The notes under the pieces: generated by a model | Seen by the model: the letters and a program-made list of their open reading frames with translations, nothing else | What the model was told of the DNA's origin: nothing | Database searches by the model: none | Translations under genes and position numbers: made by a program | Shown: piece by piece, positions 19,887 to 32,666 of the stretch | How the letters are laid out: every line of letters starts with the position of its first letter | How positions within the stretch are numbered: position 1 is the first letter of the stretch | Assembly (NCBI GenBank): GCA_001723645.1 | Contig: MDLC01000033.1 | Coordinates: 1-35,810, forward strand | Reading direction: 5' to 3' | Source of the DNA: Candidatus Endobugula sertula | GTDB lineage: Bacteria > Pseudomonadota > Gammaproteobacteria > Pseudomonadales > Cellvibrionaceae | DNA: 35,810 nt

Positions 19887-20864
19887 TCACTCTAATGCAC
19901 CTCCGCAGCTACTGCCCTGCCCTGCCGTACAGCCATAGCAGTGATCACCAATCACAATAGGCATACCCTGTAAGTCTGTATTTATTAATTCCCGAAGGTG
20001 AGTCCGAGGTTTATCAGAGGCGATATGCTTAGTCTGGTATTGCATTGGCATGGCGAGCATTTGATTAAAATCGCAGTCATAAACATACCCTTCCCAATCA
20101 ATGCTGAGCAGAGACCGACACATCACGGACTGTAGGTTTTCTGATGAGAAACTGTCTTTTAGCAACTGCATATAATCGTTGTATAACCCCTTTGATAACA
20201 ACATACTCCCAAAACGACTGATAGGCATATTAGTAATAGTCAATAGATGATTAAAAACAATGCTATGGTCATTAGCAAGCGCTTTCTTATAGTCCGTTTC
20301 CAGGCATTGCTGGCTCGGAGGTAAGAATGCGCCAGCAGGGTTATAAACCAAATCAAGTTGAAGATTTGGATCACTACCATATCCTAATACATTTAATGTT
20401 TTCAGTGCATCAATGGAGCTCTGATAAACACCTTTACCACGCTGCTCATTCACATTCTGCTCTGAATAGCACGGCAGTGAGGCAACAATATTAACCTGAT
20501 ATTCAGCTAAAAATTGCGCCAGGTCCTCATAACCAGGCTCTTGTAAAATAGTCAGGTTACAGCGATCAGTGACCAACACATCTCTGGCTCTTACCAATTT
20601 AATCAAGTCACGAAAATGTGGGTTCATTTCCGGTGCCCCACCGGTGATATCCAATGTGTTAATTTCCTGATTATCGATATAAGCCAAAACCTCATCCATC
20701 GTTTCACGAGACATCAATTCTGTTCGTTTAGGTCCGGCATTGACATGGCAATGCGTACAACTCAAATTGCACACATAGCCCAGGTTCACTTGCAAAGTAT
20801 GGATTCGACCACGTCGTAAAGGAGGAAAATCAGTTTTAAGTAATAAAGGTTTAGTATCTAACAT
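19887..20864 (-). CDS. arsS: Arsenosugar biosynthesis radical SAM protein ArsS
   Basis: The radical-SAM cluster motif CX3CX2C is at Cys32, Cys36 and Cys39 (YVCNLSCTHCHVNAGP), followed by DITGGAPEMNPHF, the GGxP-type SAM contact. The C-terminal half matches the ArsS/DUF3641 type, with cysteines in MCRSLLS, YDCDFNQML and the terminal HCYGCTAGQGSSC (Cys309, 312, 320), likely ligands for further Fe-S clusters. The 325-residue length is normal. ArsS attaches the deoxyadenosyl group of SAM to methylated arsenic, giving the precursor of arsenosugars. ArsM, the methyltransferase that supplies its substrate, is not in this window. The two glycosyltransferase genes follow directly. Confidence 0.93.
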   Translation of the reverse strand: MLDTKPLLLKTDFPPLRRGRIHTLQVNLGYVCNLSCTHCHVNAGPKRTELMSRETMDEVLAYIDNQEINTLDITGGAPEMNPHFRDLIKLVRARDVLVTDRCNLTILQEPGYEDLAQFLAEYQVNIVASLPCYSEQNVNEQRGKGVYQSSIDALKTLNVLGYGSDPNLQLDLVYNPAGAFLPPSQQCLETDYKKALANDHSIVFNHLLTITNMPISRFGSMLLSKGLYNDYMQLLKDSFSSENLQSVMCRSLLSIDWEGYVYDCDFNQMLAMPMQYQTKHIASDKPRTHLRELINTDLQGMPIVIGDHCYGCTAGQGSSCGGALE

Positions 20865-21011
20865 CGACGTTTTTATCTATTTTACACATTATCAGTAAAG
20901 GCAATGACACAAGTAGAACACATGGGTACTATTGTGTTCATTCAATACCGTTTCCAACCAACAAATGGTATGAATATCCAGGTTATGGCTCCATAACGTT
21001 ATGTTCTCGTT

Positions 21012-21680
21012 CTACTCTGCAAAAAATTGAACAAACGTCTCAAGAGACTCACGCTCGGTACGGTAACTATTAACCAGTGCACTTTTATCTTCATAGCCCA
21101 GAGCCATACCACACAACAAAATAGTTGAATTATCATATCCCAATTCTTCACGAACAATGTGTGGGTACTCTGCTAATGAAGCCTGTGGGCAAGTGGCTAA
21201 ACCACAATCCTGTGCTGCCAGCATAATGGACTGGAGAAACATACCATAATCCATATAAGACCCCTCAGCCAACTGCCTATCAATAAAAAAAAGCATCATC
21301 ACAGGAGCATCAAATGCTCGATAGTTAGCAAGCCACTGCTCTTGCTGACGTTGTTTATCTTCACGAGATATGTTGAGTGTAGAATACAGCAACAAGCCAC
21401 AAGCTCTACGCCGAGAATGATAAGGTTCCTCCCACTTTTCAGGAGAATAACGGTATTCTGTGGCTGGCTTTTCTCCAGCTTGAGCGGCTGATAGTATTTT
21501 CTGCTGTAACCTCTGTTTTGCCTGATCCATCAATACTGCAACCTGCCAAGGTTGAGTATTCGAGCCAGAGGGTGCACAACGAGACACATTGAGTATTTGT
21601 CGGATTTGCGTTGTTGTCACCGCTTCTGAAGTAAAAGCTCTAACAGATTTCCTCGCCAGTAATGTCTCTGAAACATTCAT
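21012..21680 (-). CDS. Nitroreductase-family FMN oxidoreductase, 222 aa
   Basis: A normal-length member of the NAD(P)H-dependent nitroreductase fold. The N-terminal segment has RKSVRAFTSE, the FMN-phosphate site; RCAPSGSNTQPWQV contacts flavin; MLAAQDCGLATCPQ and the late GMALGYED are typical of the family; the C-terminal part closes the dimer. It should be a cytoplasmic homodimer that reduces nitroaromatics, quinones or related substrates. It is 147 bases upstream of arsS, in the same direction, and 60 bases downstream of the patatin gene. Whether it belongs functionally to the arsenosugar cluster is unknown; its closest substrate cannot be told from sequence. Confidence 0.9.
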   Translation of the reverse strand: MNVSETLLARKSVRAFTSEAVTTTQIRQILNVSRCAPSGSNTQPWQVAVLMDQAKQRLQQKILSAAQAGEKPATEYRYSPEKWEEPYHSRRRACGLLLYSTLNISREDKQRQQEQWLANYRAFDAPVMMLFFIDRQLAEGSYMDYGMFLQSIMLAAQDCGLATCPQASLAEYPHIVREELGYDNSTILLCGMALGYEDKSALVNSYRTERESLETFVQFFAE

Positions 21681-21740
21681 TGGTATACCTATGATTTCTA
21701 CGCCTATTATATTATTGCTGGCTGTTCAGCACGCGAGTCT

Positions 21741-22889
21741 TTATTCATTATCGAGAAAAAAGCGCTGTATAGCGTCTTTCTCCCACATAGCATCCTGATA
21801 ACCCAAGTCAATTAACTCTTTAATAAAGGATTTTACAAACAGTAAATAACTCGATAAAGCAGAACCTCCACGATGCGCAGTAGCACCTGATGAACGTATA
21901 AAAAAGCGTAAGCTTTTAGGAAGATAACGCGTACTACGCCCAGCAATTTTATCAATCGCTTTTGACGGTGAAATAACGAGGCTTTTAACAGGTCTTAATT
22001 CTAACCCTTTTCTTTTACCAGACTCAACAGCACGAATCAAACAATTAACACGCTCAAGATGTTCTATGTCCGCCTCCAAACTATCGATAAAAGCACTATT
22101 TAACAAATGGCCTGCCATCTGCGCCATAGAGGGGGGATGTCTTGAGGGAATTTGGTGACGCTTCACCAGAGCCTGCCTATTACCACTCACCCCAATAATA
22201 AACACCTTATCAGCGCCCAAATGCAATGCTGGACTAATGGGCGCCAACTGTCTCATGGCACCATCGCCAAAATACTCTCGACCGATCCTTACGGTGGGAA
22301 ATATCCAAGGAATCGCAGAAGACGCCAGTAGATGTTCCATCCCTAAAACCGCAGCTTTTCCTACACGGCGAAATCGAGTCCACTCCTTCAACCCTTCTTT
22401 CCCCTGAAAAAAGCTAACAGAATCACTGGACGAATAGCCTAATGCCGATACCGATATGGCTTTCAATACACCCCGATCAATATTTTTTTGAATATCCGAA
22501 AAACAGATATTGGACTTTAAAAATGCGTTCAGAGGTGAATTATCCAACAGACTTAAGGGTCGGTGAAAATCAACACCTTCATGGAAAAAAGAACGGCCAA
22601 AACGGTATAAACCTGCCAGTAAATCACTCCAATCTGTACGAAATACATGTTCCAGTGTTAATTGCTGCCAAAGGTCATCCAGCTCACCAACACCCGCCTG
22701 AAAATCATCGCTATGAGAAGCCAAAGCAACAGCATTAATCGCACCTGCGGATGTACCTGAAATAATAGAAAAAGGATTACTCTGAGGAGATAATAACTCT
22801 TTCAGAGCCAATAATACTCCGACCTGGTAAGCTGCTCGGGCACCACCTCCAGAAAGCACCAATGCTGTATTGTTGTTTATGGCATACAT
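21741..22889 (-). CDS. Patatin-like phospholipase, 382 aa
   Basis: The catalytic Ser-Asp dyad of patatins is visible: the oxyanion motif GGGARAAYQVGVL (residues 14-26), GTSAGA with Ser47, and GDGAMRQ with Asp209. The protein has no signal peptide and should be a cytoplasmic or peripheral lipid acyl hydrolase. The C-terminal 120 residues are basic and include a long helical stretch (SGATAHRGGSALSSYLLFVKSF), as in patatin proteins of Pseudomonas-type bacteria linked to lipid turnover. The ATG at 22889 has no good ribosome site of its own and lies within the 3' end of the fadD remnant, so its translation probably once depended on fadD. Confidence 0.88.
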   Translation of the reverse strand: MYAINNNTALVLSGGGARAAYQVGVLLALKELLSPQSNPFSIISGTSAGAINAVALASHSDDFQAGVGELDDLWQQLTLEHVFRTDWSDLLAGLYRFGRSFFHEGVDFHRPLSLLDNSPLNAFLKSNICFSDIQKNIDRGVLKAISVSALGYSSSDSVSFFQGKEGLKEWTRFRRVGKAAVLGMEHLLASSAIPWIFPTVRIGREYFGDGAMRQLAPISPALHLGADKVFIIGVSGNRQALVKRHQIPSRHPPSMAQMAGHLLNSAFIDSLEADIEHLERVNCLIRAVESGKRKGLELRPVKSLVISPSKAIDKIAGRSTRYLPKSLRFFIRSSGATAHRGGSALSSYLLFVKSFIKELIDLGYQDAMWEKDAIQRFFLDNE

Positions 22890-24441
22890 ATATCAGTTGA
22901 TGTGCACTTAATTCTCTACGTAACACTTTGCCCACATTGGTTTTAGGTAATTCATCTCTGAATTCATAAAAACGTGGAACTTTATAAGCCACTAAAGACT
23001 GTTTACAAAATGCCTTGATTGATTCGTCATCAAGTCCACTCGTCTCAGTGAGTACAATAAATGCCTTAACCGCTTCACCACTACAATCATCAGGCACAGC
23101 AACAACCGCTGCTTCTATAATGTCCGGATGTCCCACTAAAACGTCTTCCACTTCGTTAGGATAAACATTAAATCCCGACACAATAATCATATCTTTTTTG
23201 CGATCAACAATACGTATATATCCATCATCTTGAATCACAGCAATATCCCCACTATGAAACCATCCATCGCTATCCAAAACCTCTGCCGTGTCTTCTGGAC
23301 GGTTCCAATACCCTAACATCACCTGGGGACCACGGATGCACAGTTCTCCCACTTCTTCACGACCCAAATTTTGGCCTTCTGCATCAACTACTTTACACTC
23401 AGTCTCTGGGAGCGGTTGACCAATAGTCCCTAATTGACAAGACTCAGGCAGGTTAACCGTTACTACAGGAGATGTTTCTGTCAATCCATAGCCCTCCACA
23501 GGAAAAGTACCTGTCAATTCACGCCAGCGATTCGCGGTATCTTTTACTAAAGCCATACCCCCTGAAATAGTGAGTTTGAAACCAGAAAAATCCAATTGTC
23601 GAAAGTCAGGATTATTCAGCAAGGCCACAAATAGCGTATTCAAGCCCACCATACCTGTCAACGGGTAGGATTTAAATGTTTTAATCAAACTCTTCAAATC
23701 TCTCGGGTTTGGCACCAGTACGCTATGACCACCATTGGCGATGAGCACCATACAATGCATAGTAAAGCCATAGATATGGTAAAGCGGTAAAGGGGCAAGA
23801 AAGACCTCTTTAGCTGGCTCAAGCACATGTGTCCAATGGTTGCACAACTGGGATTTATTGGTCAATAAATTTCCATGGGTCAGCATTGCTCCCTTAGCAA
23901 TACCTGTGGTACCACCCGTATATTGTAAAAAGGCAATATCAGATAATTTTTGTTCAACAGGCGCTAGATGATCCCGTTCCCCTAATTTGAGGGCTTGAAG
24001 AAATTTTATTTCAGAAGGAAAGTGGCAAGTAAAGACCTGTTTTTTAATATACTTAATGGCACCATTAATCAACTGACGTTTAGGGAAACAATGCAAGTCA
24101 CCCACTTCTGTAATAATCACATGCTGAATATCTGTTTCATCAATCACACTTTCAGCAGCTTTAGCAACATTAGCGAGAACCACCAGGACCTTCGCTCCAG
24201 AGTCATTTAACTGATGCTGTAACTCTTTTCCAGTATAAAGGGGATTCGTATTAACCAATACAACACCGACACGCATAGCACCAAATAAAACAACGGGATA
24301 TTACAGTATATTAGGTAACTGCACGGCAATTCTATCACCTGGTGCTAATGTGGTGTGGTGCTGCAAATAGGTAGCAAATTGATGACTTAATTTATCTAAC
24401 TCAGCATAAGTCATTGTTTGACCAAGACATGAAAATGCAGG
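22777..24441 (-). pseudogene. fadD: Long-chain fatty acid-CoA ligase (FadD) remnant, 5' truncated with an internal stop
   Basis: The frame from 24441 reads PAFSCLGQTMTYAEL, then GDRIAVQLPNIL, then a TAA at 24301-24303 where relatives have Gln (QYPVVLFG), then the remaining 499 codons. AMP-binding motifs are present: YTGGTTGIAKGAM, the GYGLTETSP signature, SGDIA, DRKKDMIIVSG and NVGKVLRREL. The enzyme would activate long-chain fatty acids with CoA and ATP. About the first 45 residues are missing: the adjoining 146-residue gene ends (KRRA-stop) exactly where the FadD sequence begins, in the same frame. The C-terminus after LRREL is not FadD-like and runs into the patatin start, so its end is also altered. 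Translation from the internal ATG at 24276 would lack part of the N-terminal domain. Confidence 0.85.
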
Positions 24442-24882
24442 CTATGCTCTTCTCTTTTGTATATTTAATTCATGCTGCCACTCACAGCGAATATTAAGAG
24501 GCGCTTTGCCAGGAACATGATCTGCAGCACCGCTATCCCAAGTAAAGGTATGAACCCCTGACAGCTCTGTCTCCAAATGAACCACTACAAAATCCCAGTA
24601 CATTTGCTGTAACAGGCTTTCAAACTTTTCAACCCAATGCCCCCACTCATACTCTATACCATTATAAGTATTACCAAAATGAATGATAGAGGACGGCAAA
24701 CTATCATCGTAGGAAACTAAAGAGGGCACAGAAAATATATCTCTGGATAGAAAGGCGTTGGAATCCAAGGTTGGCAAACTAATGAGTGCTTTACGATTAA
24801 TGGCATGACAGTTAATAGTTTGACTATTCATTAGCGAATTAGGGCTTTTAATATAGCCGTATACAACTGACTCTTGATTCAT
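24442..24882 (-). CDS. Hypothetical protein, 146 aa, abutting the fadD remnant
   Basis: I do not recognise a named family. The protein is soluble, without signal or membrane helix, with a conserved-looking core: YDDSLPSSIIHFGNTYNGIE, YEWGHWVEKFESLLQQMYW, DFVVVHLETELSG. The last residues (about NIQKRRA) may come from the start of fadD, because the stop is followed in frame by FadD sequence. It begins 46 bases after the transglycosylase gene ends. Its position suggests it was brought in by the rearrangement that removed the fadD promoter and start. The sequence looks intact and coding. Confidence 0.6.
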   Translation of the reverse strand: MNQESVVYGYIKSPNSLMNSQTINCHAINRKALISLPTLDSNAFLSRDIFSVPSLVSYDDSLPSSIIHFGNTYNGIEYEWGHWVEKFESLLQQMYWDFVVVHLETELSGVHTFTWDSGAADHVPGKAPLNIRCEWQHELNIQKRRA

Positions 24883-24928
24883 AGTTTATTAGGCTCTTAA
24901 TGGTGGATATTGGGCAATACACACTACG

Positions 24929-27597
<2,669 letters not shown>

Positions 27598-27604
27598 TTA
27601 ACAT

Positions 27605-28930
27605 CTACGGCTTACTTTTTTCTAACTGTTGTCGTCGGGCAAAATCACGAACGCGTTCACGGTAATGCGCAATAGTTTGCGCAGTCATAACACTGCGTTG
27701 TTCATCTTTTAATTCTCCAGACAAACCTGCCGCAATATTTTTTGCTGTTTCCACCATAGTTTCAAAAGCCAGCATATTTTCATTTCCAGCAACGGGCAAA
27801 ACAAGAAAAAAAGTAATTCCAACCGTGCTAAAACGATCAATGGTTTTTAAATCAAAAACTCCCGGCATTAACATATTCGCCATACTAAATAACGCCGGAC
27901 CCTCACCATTTTCATCGGCATGATAGTGAAAAATATCCATAGCACCATAACGCAAACCATTTTCAACGGCTTGCTGTAAAATATCGCTACCACTAAATTG
28001 CTGATCACCACTAGCCTTAATATGAAGTATCAGTACTTCCTGTAATGAGGAATCAATATCTGTTGTATGTTGAGATTCCCGAGAAAAGTATTTAGATTGA
28101 TAATGCGGTTTATTTGCTGAACGGCTCTCCAGCTCTCCACTATCGTCAAGCGTTGGTTCTATTGCTCGTTTGATACGTTTACCAACAGGCCGTATCTCTA
28201 AGTCACTATCCAAAGCATGACTCTCTAAGAGAATATCCCGACCTTTATCACTTGGAACTTTACGTTTCGTCTTGGATGTGTGCCCCGTTGTTTTTGATAA
28301 CGCATCTGCTTCAGCAGTTTCCATTAATACCGGAACTGCCTCTTCCAAATTCAACGACACTTGCTCCGGTTCGTTATTCACAGTACTATTTTTGTGTTCA
28401 GCTTCTAGGTCACCATCTTCTACAGTTTTTGTGGCATTGCCACCATGATTTGTGACTTCCGCTTCCAATTCAGCTTCATTAGGGTTTTCAAGTACTTCGT
28501 TGTGATCATGATCAATATCAGAAGCATCTGCTTTAACATCACTATCGAAATCATATTCATCATCCCAGGTTTTGCCATAGTACTCTTCACCCCCTTCGTC
28601 ATTATCAACCCACGGGTCTTCATCATCGGCTTCCGTCGTCTTGTCACTCTGTGAAGTACCCGTTAAATCTGTACCAAAGTCGTACTGACTTCTTATTTTA
28701 GCAATACGCTCTTTATCTATTTTTCGATCACTAGCACGGGCTCCACCATTAGGGAACTCACTACCATAATGATTATCATCAACAGGTTCTAATAATTGCT
28801 TTTTTGTATCTAAAGACATACGCAAAGAATCATATCGGGCCTTACGCATACGTCGAAAGCCATCAAGAAAGATACCAATAATCAAAAGGAATACCAGTAC
28901 TATAAGCCATGTTTGAGTTGAAAAATCCAT
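27605..28930 (-). CDS. zipA: Cell division protein ZipA
   Basis: The ATG at 28930 has GAGG 9 bases upstream and is 25 bases after the smc stop; a start 20 codons earlier would overlap smc. The N-terminal helix (TWLIVLVFLLIIGIFLDGFRRMRKARY) anchors the protein with the bulk in the cytoplasm, followed by a long acidic, repetitive linker (about 35-290, rich in Asp, Glu, Asn and Lys) and the C-terminal FtsZ-binding domain (about 310-430; LILHIKASGDQQFSGSDILQ, then FSMANMLMPGVFD). It tethers FtsZ to the membrane. The linker is long but such linkers vary in length. Confidence 0.95.
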   Translation of the reverse strand: MDFSTQTWLIVLVFLLIIGIFLDGFRRMRKARYDSLRMSLDTKKQLLEPVDDNHYGSEFPNGGARASDRKIDKERIAKIRSQYDFGTDLTGTSQSDKTTEADDEDPWVDNDEGGEEYYGKTWDDEYDFDSDVKADASDIDHDHNEVLENPNEAELEAEVTNHGGNATKTVEDGDLEAEHKNSTVNNEPEQVSLNLEEAVPVLMETAEADALSKTTGHTSKTKRKVPSDKGRDILLESHALDSDLEIRPVGKRIKRAIEPTLDDSGELESRSANKPHYQSKYFSRESQHTTDIDSSLQEVLILHIKASGDQQFSGSDILQQAVENGLRYGAMDIFHYHADENGEGPALFSMANMLMPGVFDLKTIDRFSTVGITFFLVLPVAGNENMLAFETMVETAKNIAAGLSGELKDEQRSVMTAQTIAHYRERVRDFARRQQLEKSKP

Positions 28931-28955
28931 CAATAGGGCCTCTATACTCTTTGTA

Positions 28956-31900
28956 CTATACGGCTGCCAATTCAGCCGCTTCGTTAACATCGACAGTCAC
29001 CATACGTGACACACCAGCTTCATGCATAGTGACCCCCATCAATTGATGGGCCATTTCCATCGCAATTTTATTATGCGTAATATAAATAAATTGCACCTGG
29101 GAAGACATTTCTTCTACCAGACGTGCATAACGTCCTACGTTAGCATCATCTAATGGAGCGTCTACCTCATCCAACATACAGAAAGGTGCAGGATTCAGAC
29201 GGAAAATGGAAAATACCAATGCAATGGCTGTTAGCGCTTTTTCTCCACCTGATAATAGGTGAATAGTACTATTACGCTTGCCAGGAGGTCGGGCCATAAT
29301 AGCAATGCCCGTATCCAACATATCATCACCCGTCAGCTCCAAGTAGGCGTGTCCACCACCAAATACCTTCGGAAACAATTCCTGTATACCGGAGTTAATG
29401 GAGTCGAAAGTTTCCTTAAAACGTGTCCGCGTTTCACGATCAATTTTCTTAATCGCATTTTTCAGTGTTTCAAGTGCTTCATTCAAATCGTCGTTCTGTG
29501 TATCCAGGTATTGTTTACGCTCAGACTCGTTTTTGTGTTCCTCAATCGCAGCCAAATTAATGGGTCCCAGACGGGTAATGCGATTACTGATGGCCGTCAG
29601 TTTTTCTTCCAACGAGCACTCTTGGATATTTTCAGGCAAGCTTTCCAGTAATTGCTCAATATCGTTACCATCATCCATCAACGTTTTAACAATCGTTTCA
29701 CATTGCACCTGTACTGTCTGCGCGGCAACTCGACTGTCAGTCAATTGTGTACGCAAAGCCTGTAATTCTCGATCGACTTTGGAACGAGACTGCTCAACAT
29801 CACGTAATTGTTGCTCCACATTTTCAACAGTTCGACGAGATTCAGCTAACTCTCTCTCTATGGTAATACGTCTTTCCAGTAATGCTTCCAACTCCAACTG
29901 AAGACCTTCAGTTGGATCTTCTGACGTACCAATCATTCGTTTTAATTCATCACTGCGACCCTGCAAGCGTAATAACTGCTCGTTAAGGCGCTTTATACTA
30001 TCTTTAATTGAGGTTAACTGAGTTTTAACTGACTGGTGTTGCATCGCCATAGCATGTAGCTTATCTTTATCATGGCGTGCACGTTGTCGTGTCTGGTCCA
30101 ATACCTCTCTAATGGTATCACGACGGCCCAACAACTGCTCACGCTGCTCAGAGTCCTGTTCCATAATAGTAATAGCGTCTTCCAAAACCGTTCTCGCTTG
30201 GGATAAGTTTTCGTCTTCCAATGACAATTGCTCTTTAGCTTCATCAATATCCGACAGCAATTTTTGACGTCGCATTTCACTCTGCTCCAAACGAACTTCC
30301 TGCGCACTTAGCGCTGATCGCAATTCACTGAATTGTTGCTTACTGTCATCACTGCCTCGACGGTACTGCTCTCGTTGTTGCTCTAAACGTTTAAGCAATT
30401 CACGTTGTTGCCGTAACTGATCACTGGCTTGTTCTACCTCAGCTTCTGTCTGTTCCAAACTCAGGGACAGCACTTGCAGTTCTTCCTGTCTTGCTAACAC
30501 ACCAGCCTGGGCACCAGTATCACGCTTAACACGTAGCCAGTTCTCTCCTAACCATATTCCTTCACTGGTAATCACTGACTCACCCGCGTTAAGCTGTGAG
30601 CGCAAAGCCAAAGCATCAGATAACTTTTCCGCTGTATAAACGCCATTCAGCAGAGCCTTAATACTGATATCACCCACCACCTGTTCTACCAGTAAAGGAG
30701 CTTTATCCGAACAACTGCCATGAGCGACAATCTGGCTGTCCAAAAGAACCAGACTCCCTTGCTCCAGAGATGACAACACACTGGTAACGAAATCAATCCC
30801 ATCGACGCAAATTGCCTGTACTGCATCGCCCAAAACGGTTTCCACCGCTCCTTGCCACTTTGGGTTCACCGTTATTTTTTCCAATAATCGAGGATTTTGC
30901 GCTAGAGATTGTTCATCAATCCACTGAAGAAGCTTGTTATCCCCACCCTTGGCGGCCTGTTGTAACGTTTCCAGAGAAGCATGACGTCCACGAGCAGTTT
31001 GCAATTGGTTTCTCAATTGATCCAGTGTTAATTCATAGCCATGAATAGACTCTCGAACCTCATCAATCTGATGCCTGATACTGTCCGCCTGTAATGCTTG
31101 TTCCTCCACTGCCTGCCCTGCTTCTGCAACTTGCTCTGTCAACTGGGCAATATTGTCGTCATTAGCAGGTAATCGGTTATTCTCATCCTCCAAACGCCGG
31201 ATACGCTCTAACAAACGTGTCTGTACCTGTTCCAAATGTTGGATTCTGGATTGCTCAACCTCAGCTTTTTGGCGTGGTTCAGCAGCACGTTGGTTAAACT
31301 CGTCCCATTCAAGCTGCCAAGACTGCATTGCCTCTTCTGCAACAAGTAATGCTTCACCTGAATCATCCTCACTGGCCTGTAGCACTTCTAATTCGGGTTC
31401 AATCTCGGCTAATTCAGCTCCCCATAACGCGGCTTTTTGCTGATCACCAACCAAGTGTTCTGTTGTTTCCTGAACCTCTTGTTCGGTTTGCTGCAGGTCT
31501 TCTTGCAACTGTCGGTTGCGTTCTTGAATATGTTGAATACTTTGCTCCAATCGAGCAATCTCCGTCCCTATGCCGTAAAAACGACCCTGCACTTCATTAA
31601 ACTTATCTCCCAGCTCAACATATTCTGCACGTCGCTTCTCTATGGACGTATCATGACCCACCTGCTCAGTAACACATGCTTCAATCTTAACTTCGAATTT
31701 ACGAATGCCTTCTCTTTGTAATCTTAATTTGTCATCCAACAAACGATAGCGTAGGGCTGACAATTGAGCGCTGAGTTCACGCTCTTCTTTTTTAAACTCT
31801 GCATACTGTTGAGCTGATTTGGCTTGTCTTTGTAGACGCACTAATTGCCGCTCCAGCTCTTCTCGAATATCGGTTAAACGTTCCAGATTTTCCATAGTAC

Positions 31901-32456
31901 GACGCATACGGTTTTCCGTATCGCGTCGACGTTCCTTGTACTTTGAAATACCTGCAGCTTCCTCAATATATACACGCAATTCTTCAGGCTTGGCTTCAAT
32001 CAGGCCGGAAATCATACCCTGTTCAATAATGGCATAACTACGAGGCCCAAGACCTGTACCCAGAAAAATATCCGTAATATCTCTCCGCCGACATTTAATG
32101 CCATTCAAGTAGTAAATATTTTGGCCGTCACGAGTGACCTTGCGTTTAATTGCAATCTCATTAAACTCTGCATACTCGCCAACCAAGGAACCATCACTAT
32201 TATCAAATATAAGCTCGATCGAGGCTTGACCAACCGGCTTACGCCCACCTGAGCCATTAAAAATAACATCAGCCATGGACTCACCACGCAGATTTTTAGC
32301 GGAAGACTCACCCATCACCCATCTTACTGCATCAATGATATTGGACTTACCACATCCATTAGGGCCAACGACGGCACACAAGTTACTCGGGAAAGAGACC
32401 GTCGTCGGGTCTACGAAAGACTTAAAACCCGCAAGCTTGATACTTTTTAAGCGCAT
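28956..32456 (-). CDS. smc: Chromosome segregation ATPase SMC
   Basis: Full length at 1166 residues. The Walker A motif GPNGCGKSN is at residues 31-39, the hinge is near 510-650 (GAVETVLGDAVQAICVDG and following), flanked by two long coiled coils, and the ABC signature LLSGGEKAL with Walker B MLDEVDAPLDD lies near the end. The conserved C-terminal THNK is present. SMC forms DNA-bridging dimers with ScpA and ScpB. It is the first gene of the smc-zipA-ligA run, with about 210 bases between it and ccmI; promoter elements there are not clear to me. Confidence 0.97.
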   Translation of the reverse strand: MRLKSIKLAGFKSFVDPTTVSFPSNLCAVVGPNGCGKSNIIDAVRWVMGESSAKNLRGESMADVIFNGSGGRKPVGQASIELIFDNSDGSLVGEYAEFNEIAIKRKVTRDGQNIYYLNGIKCRRRDITDIFLGTGLGPRSYAIIEQGMISGLIEAKPEELRVYIEEAAGISKYKERRRDTENRMRRTMENLERLTDIREELERQLVRLQRQAKSAQQYAEFKKEERELSAQLSALRYRLLDDKLRLQREGIRKFEVKIEACVTEQVGHDTSIEKRRAEYVELGDKFNEVQGRFYGIGTEIARLEQSIQHIQERNRQLQEDLQQTEQEVQETTEHLVGDQQKAALWGAELAEIEPELEVLQASEDDSGEALLVAEEAMQSWQLEWDEFNQRAAEPRQKAEVEQSRIQHLEQVQTRLLERIRRLEDENNRLPANDDNIAQLTEQVAEAGQAVEEQALQADSIRHQIDEVRESIHGYELTLDQLRNQLQTARGRHASLETLQQAAKGGDNKLLQWIDEQSLAQNPRLLEKITVNPKWQGAVETVLGDAVQAICVDGIDFVTSVLSSLEQGSLVLLDSQIVAHGSCSDKAPLLVEQVVGDISIKALLNGVYTAEKLSDALALRSQLNAGESVITSEGIWLGENWLRVKRDTGAQAGVLARQEELQVLSLSLEQTEAEVEQASDQLRQQRELLKRLEQQREQYRRGSDDSKQQFSELRSALSAQEVRLEQSEMRRQKLLSDIDEAKEQLSLEDENLSQARTVLEDAITIMEQDSEQREQLLGRRDTIREVLDQTRQRARHDKDKLHAMAMQHQSVKTQLTSIKDSIKRLNEQLLRLQGRSDELKRMIGTSEDPTEGLQLELEALLERRITIERELAESRRTVENVEQQLRDVEQSRSKVDRELQALRTQLTDSRVAAQTVQVQCETIVKTLMDDGNDIEQLLESLPENIQECSLEEKLTAISNRITRLGPINLAAIEEHKNESERKQYLDTQNDDLNEALETLKNAIKKIDRETRTRFKETFDSINSGIQELFPKVFGGGHAYLELTGDDMLDTGIAIMARPPGKRNSTIHLLSGGEKALTAIALVFSIFRLNPAPFCMLDEVDAPLDDANVGRYARLVEEMSSQVQFIYITHNKIAMEMAHQLMGVTMHEAGVSRMVTVDVNEAAELAAV

Positions 32457-32641
32457 GTTGCTTTTATTACCATTGATAACCTATTGTTTTATATAATTTT
32501 TATCTATTTTAAGCGGTTCATTTTTTGTCGAAACAGTCTGGGGACATAACACTAAAGTTGCGTAATTTTACACCGATAATGCCCTTATTACACCCCAATT
32601 GCACCAATTTCACGGCTTATTTTTTATCTGTGTCACAGTTT

Positions 32642-32660
32642 AAAACCTAGAGGGGTTTAT
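32642..32660 (-). terminator. Weak hairpin after ccmI
   Basis: On the minus strand AAACC and GGTTT (5 bp) flank CCTCTA, followed by TTAAACTG. It lies just after the ccmI stop, but the stem is short, so it is a weak candidate terminator. Confidence 0.3.
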
Positions 32661-32666
32661 TGATTT

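Noticed and set aside
29259-29901. Overlapping plus-strand open frames inside smc
   Set aside because: smc is intact and full length on the minus strand; these frames have no ribosome sites and no recognisable protein features.
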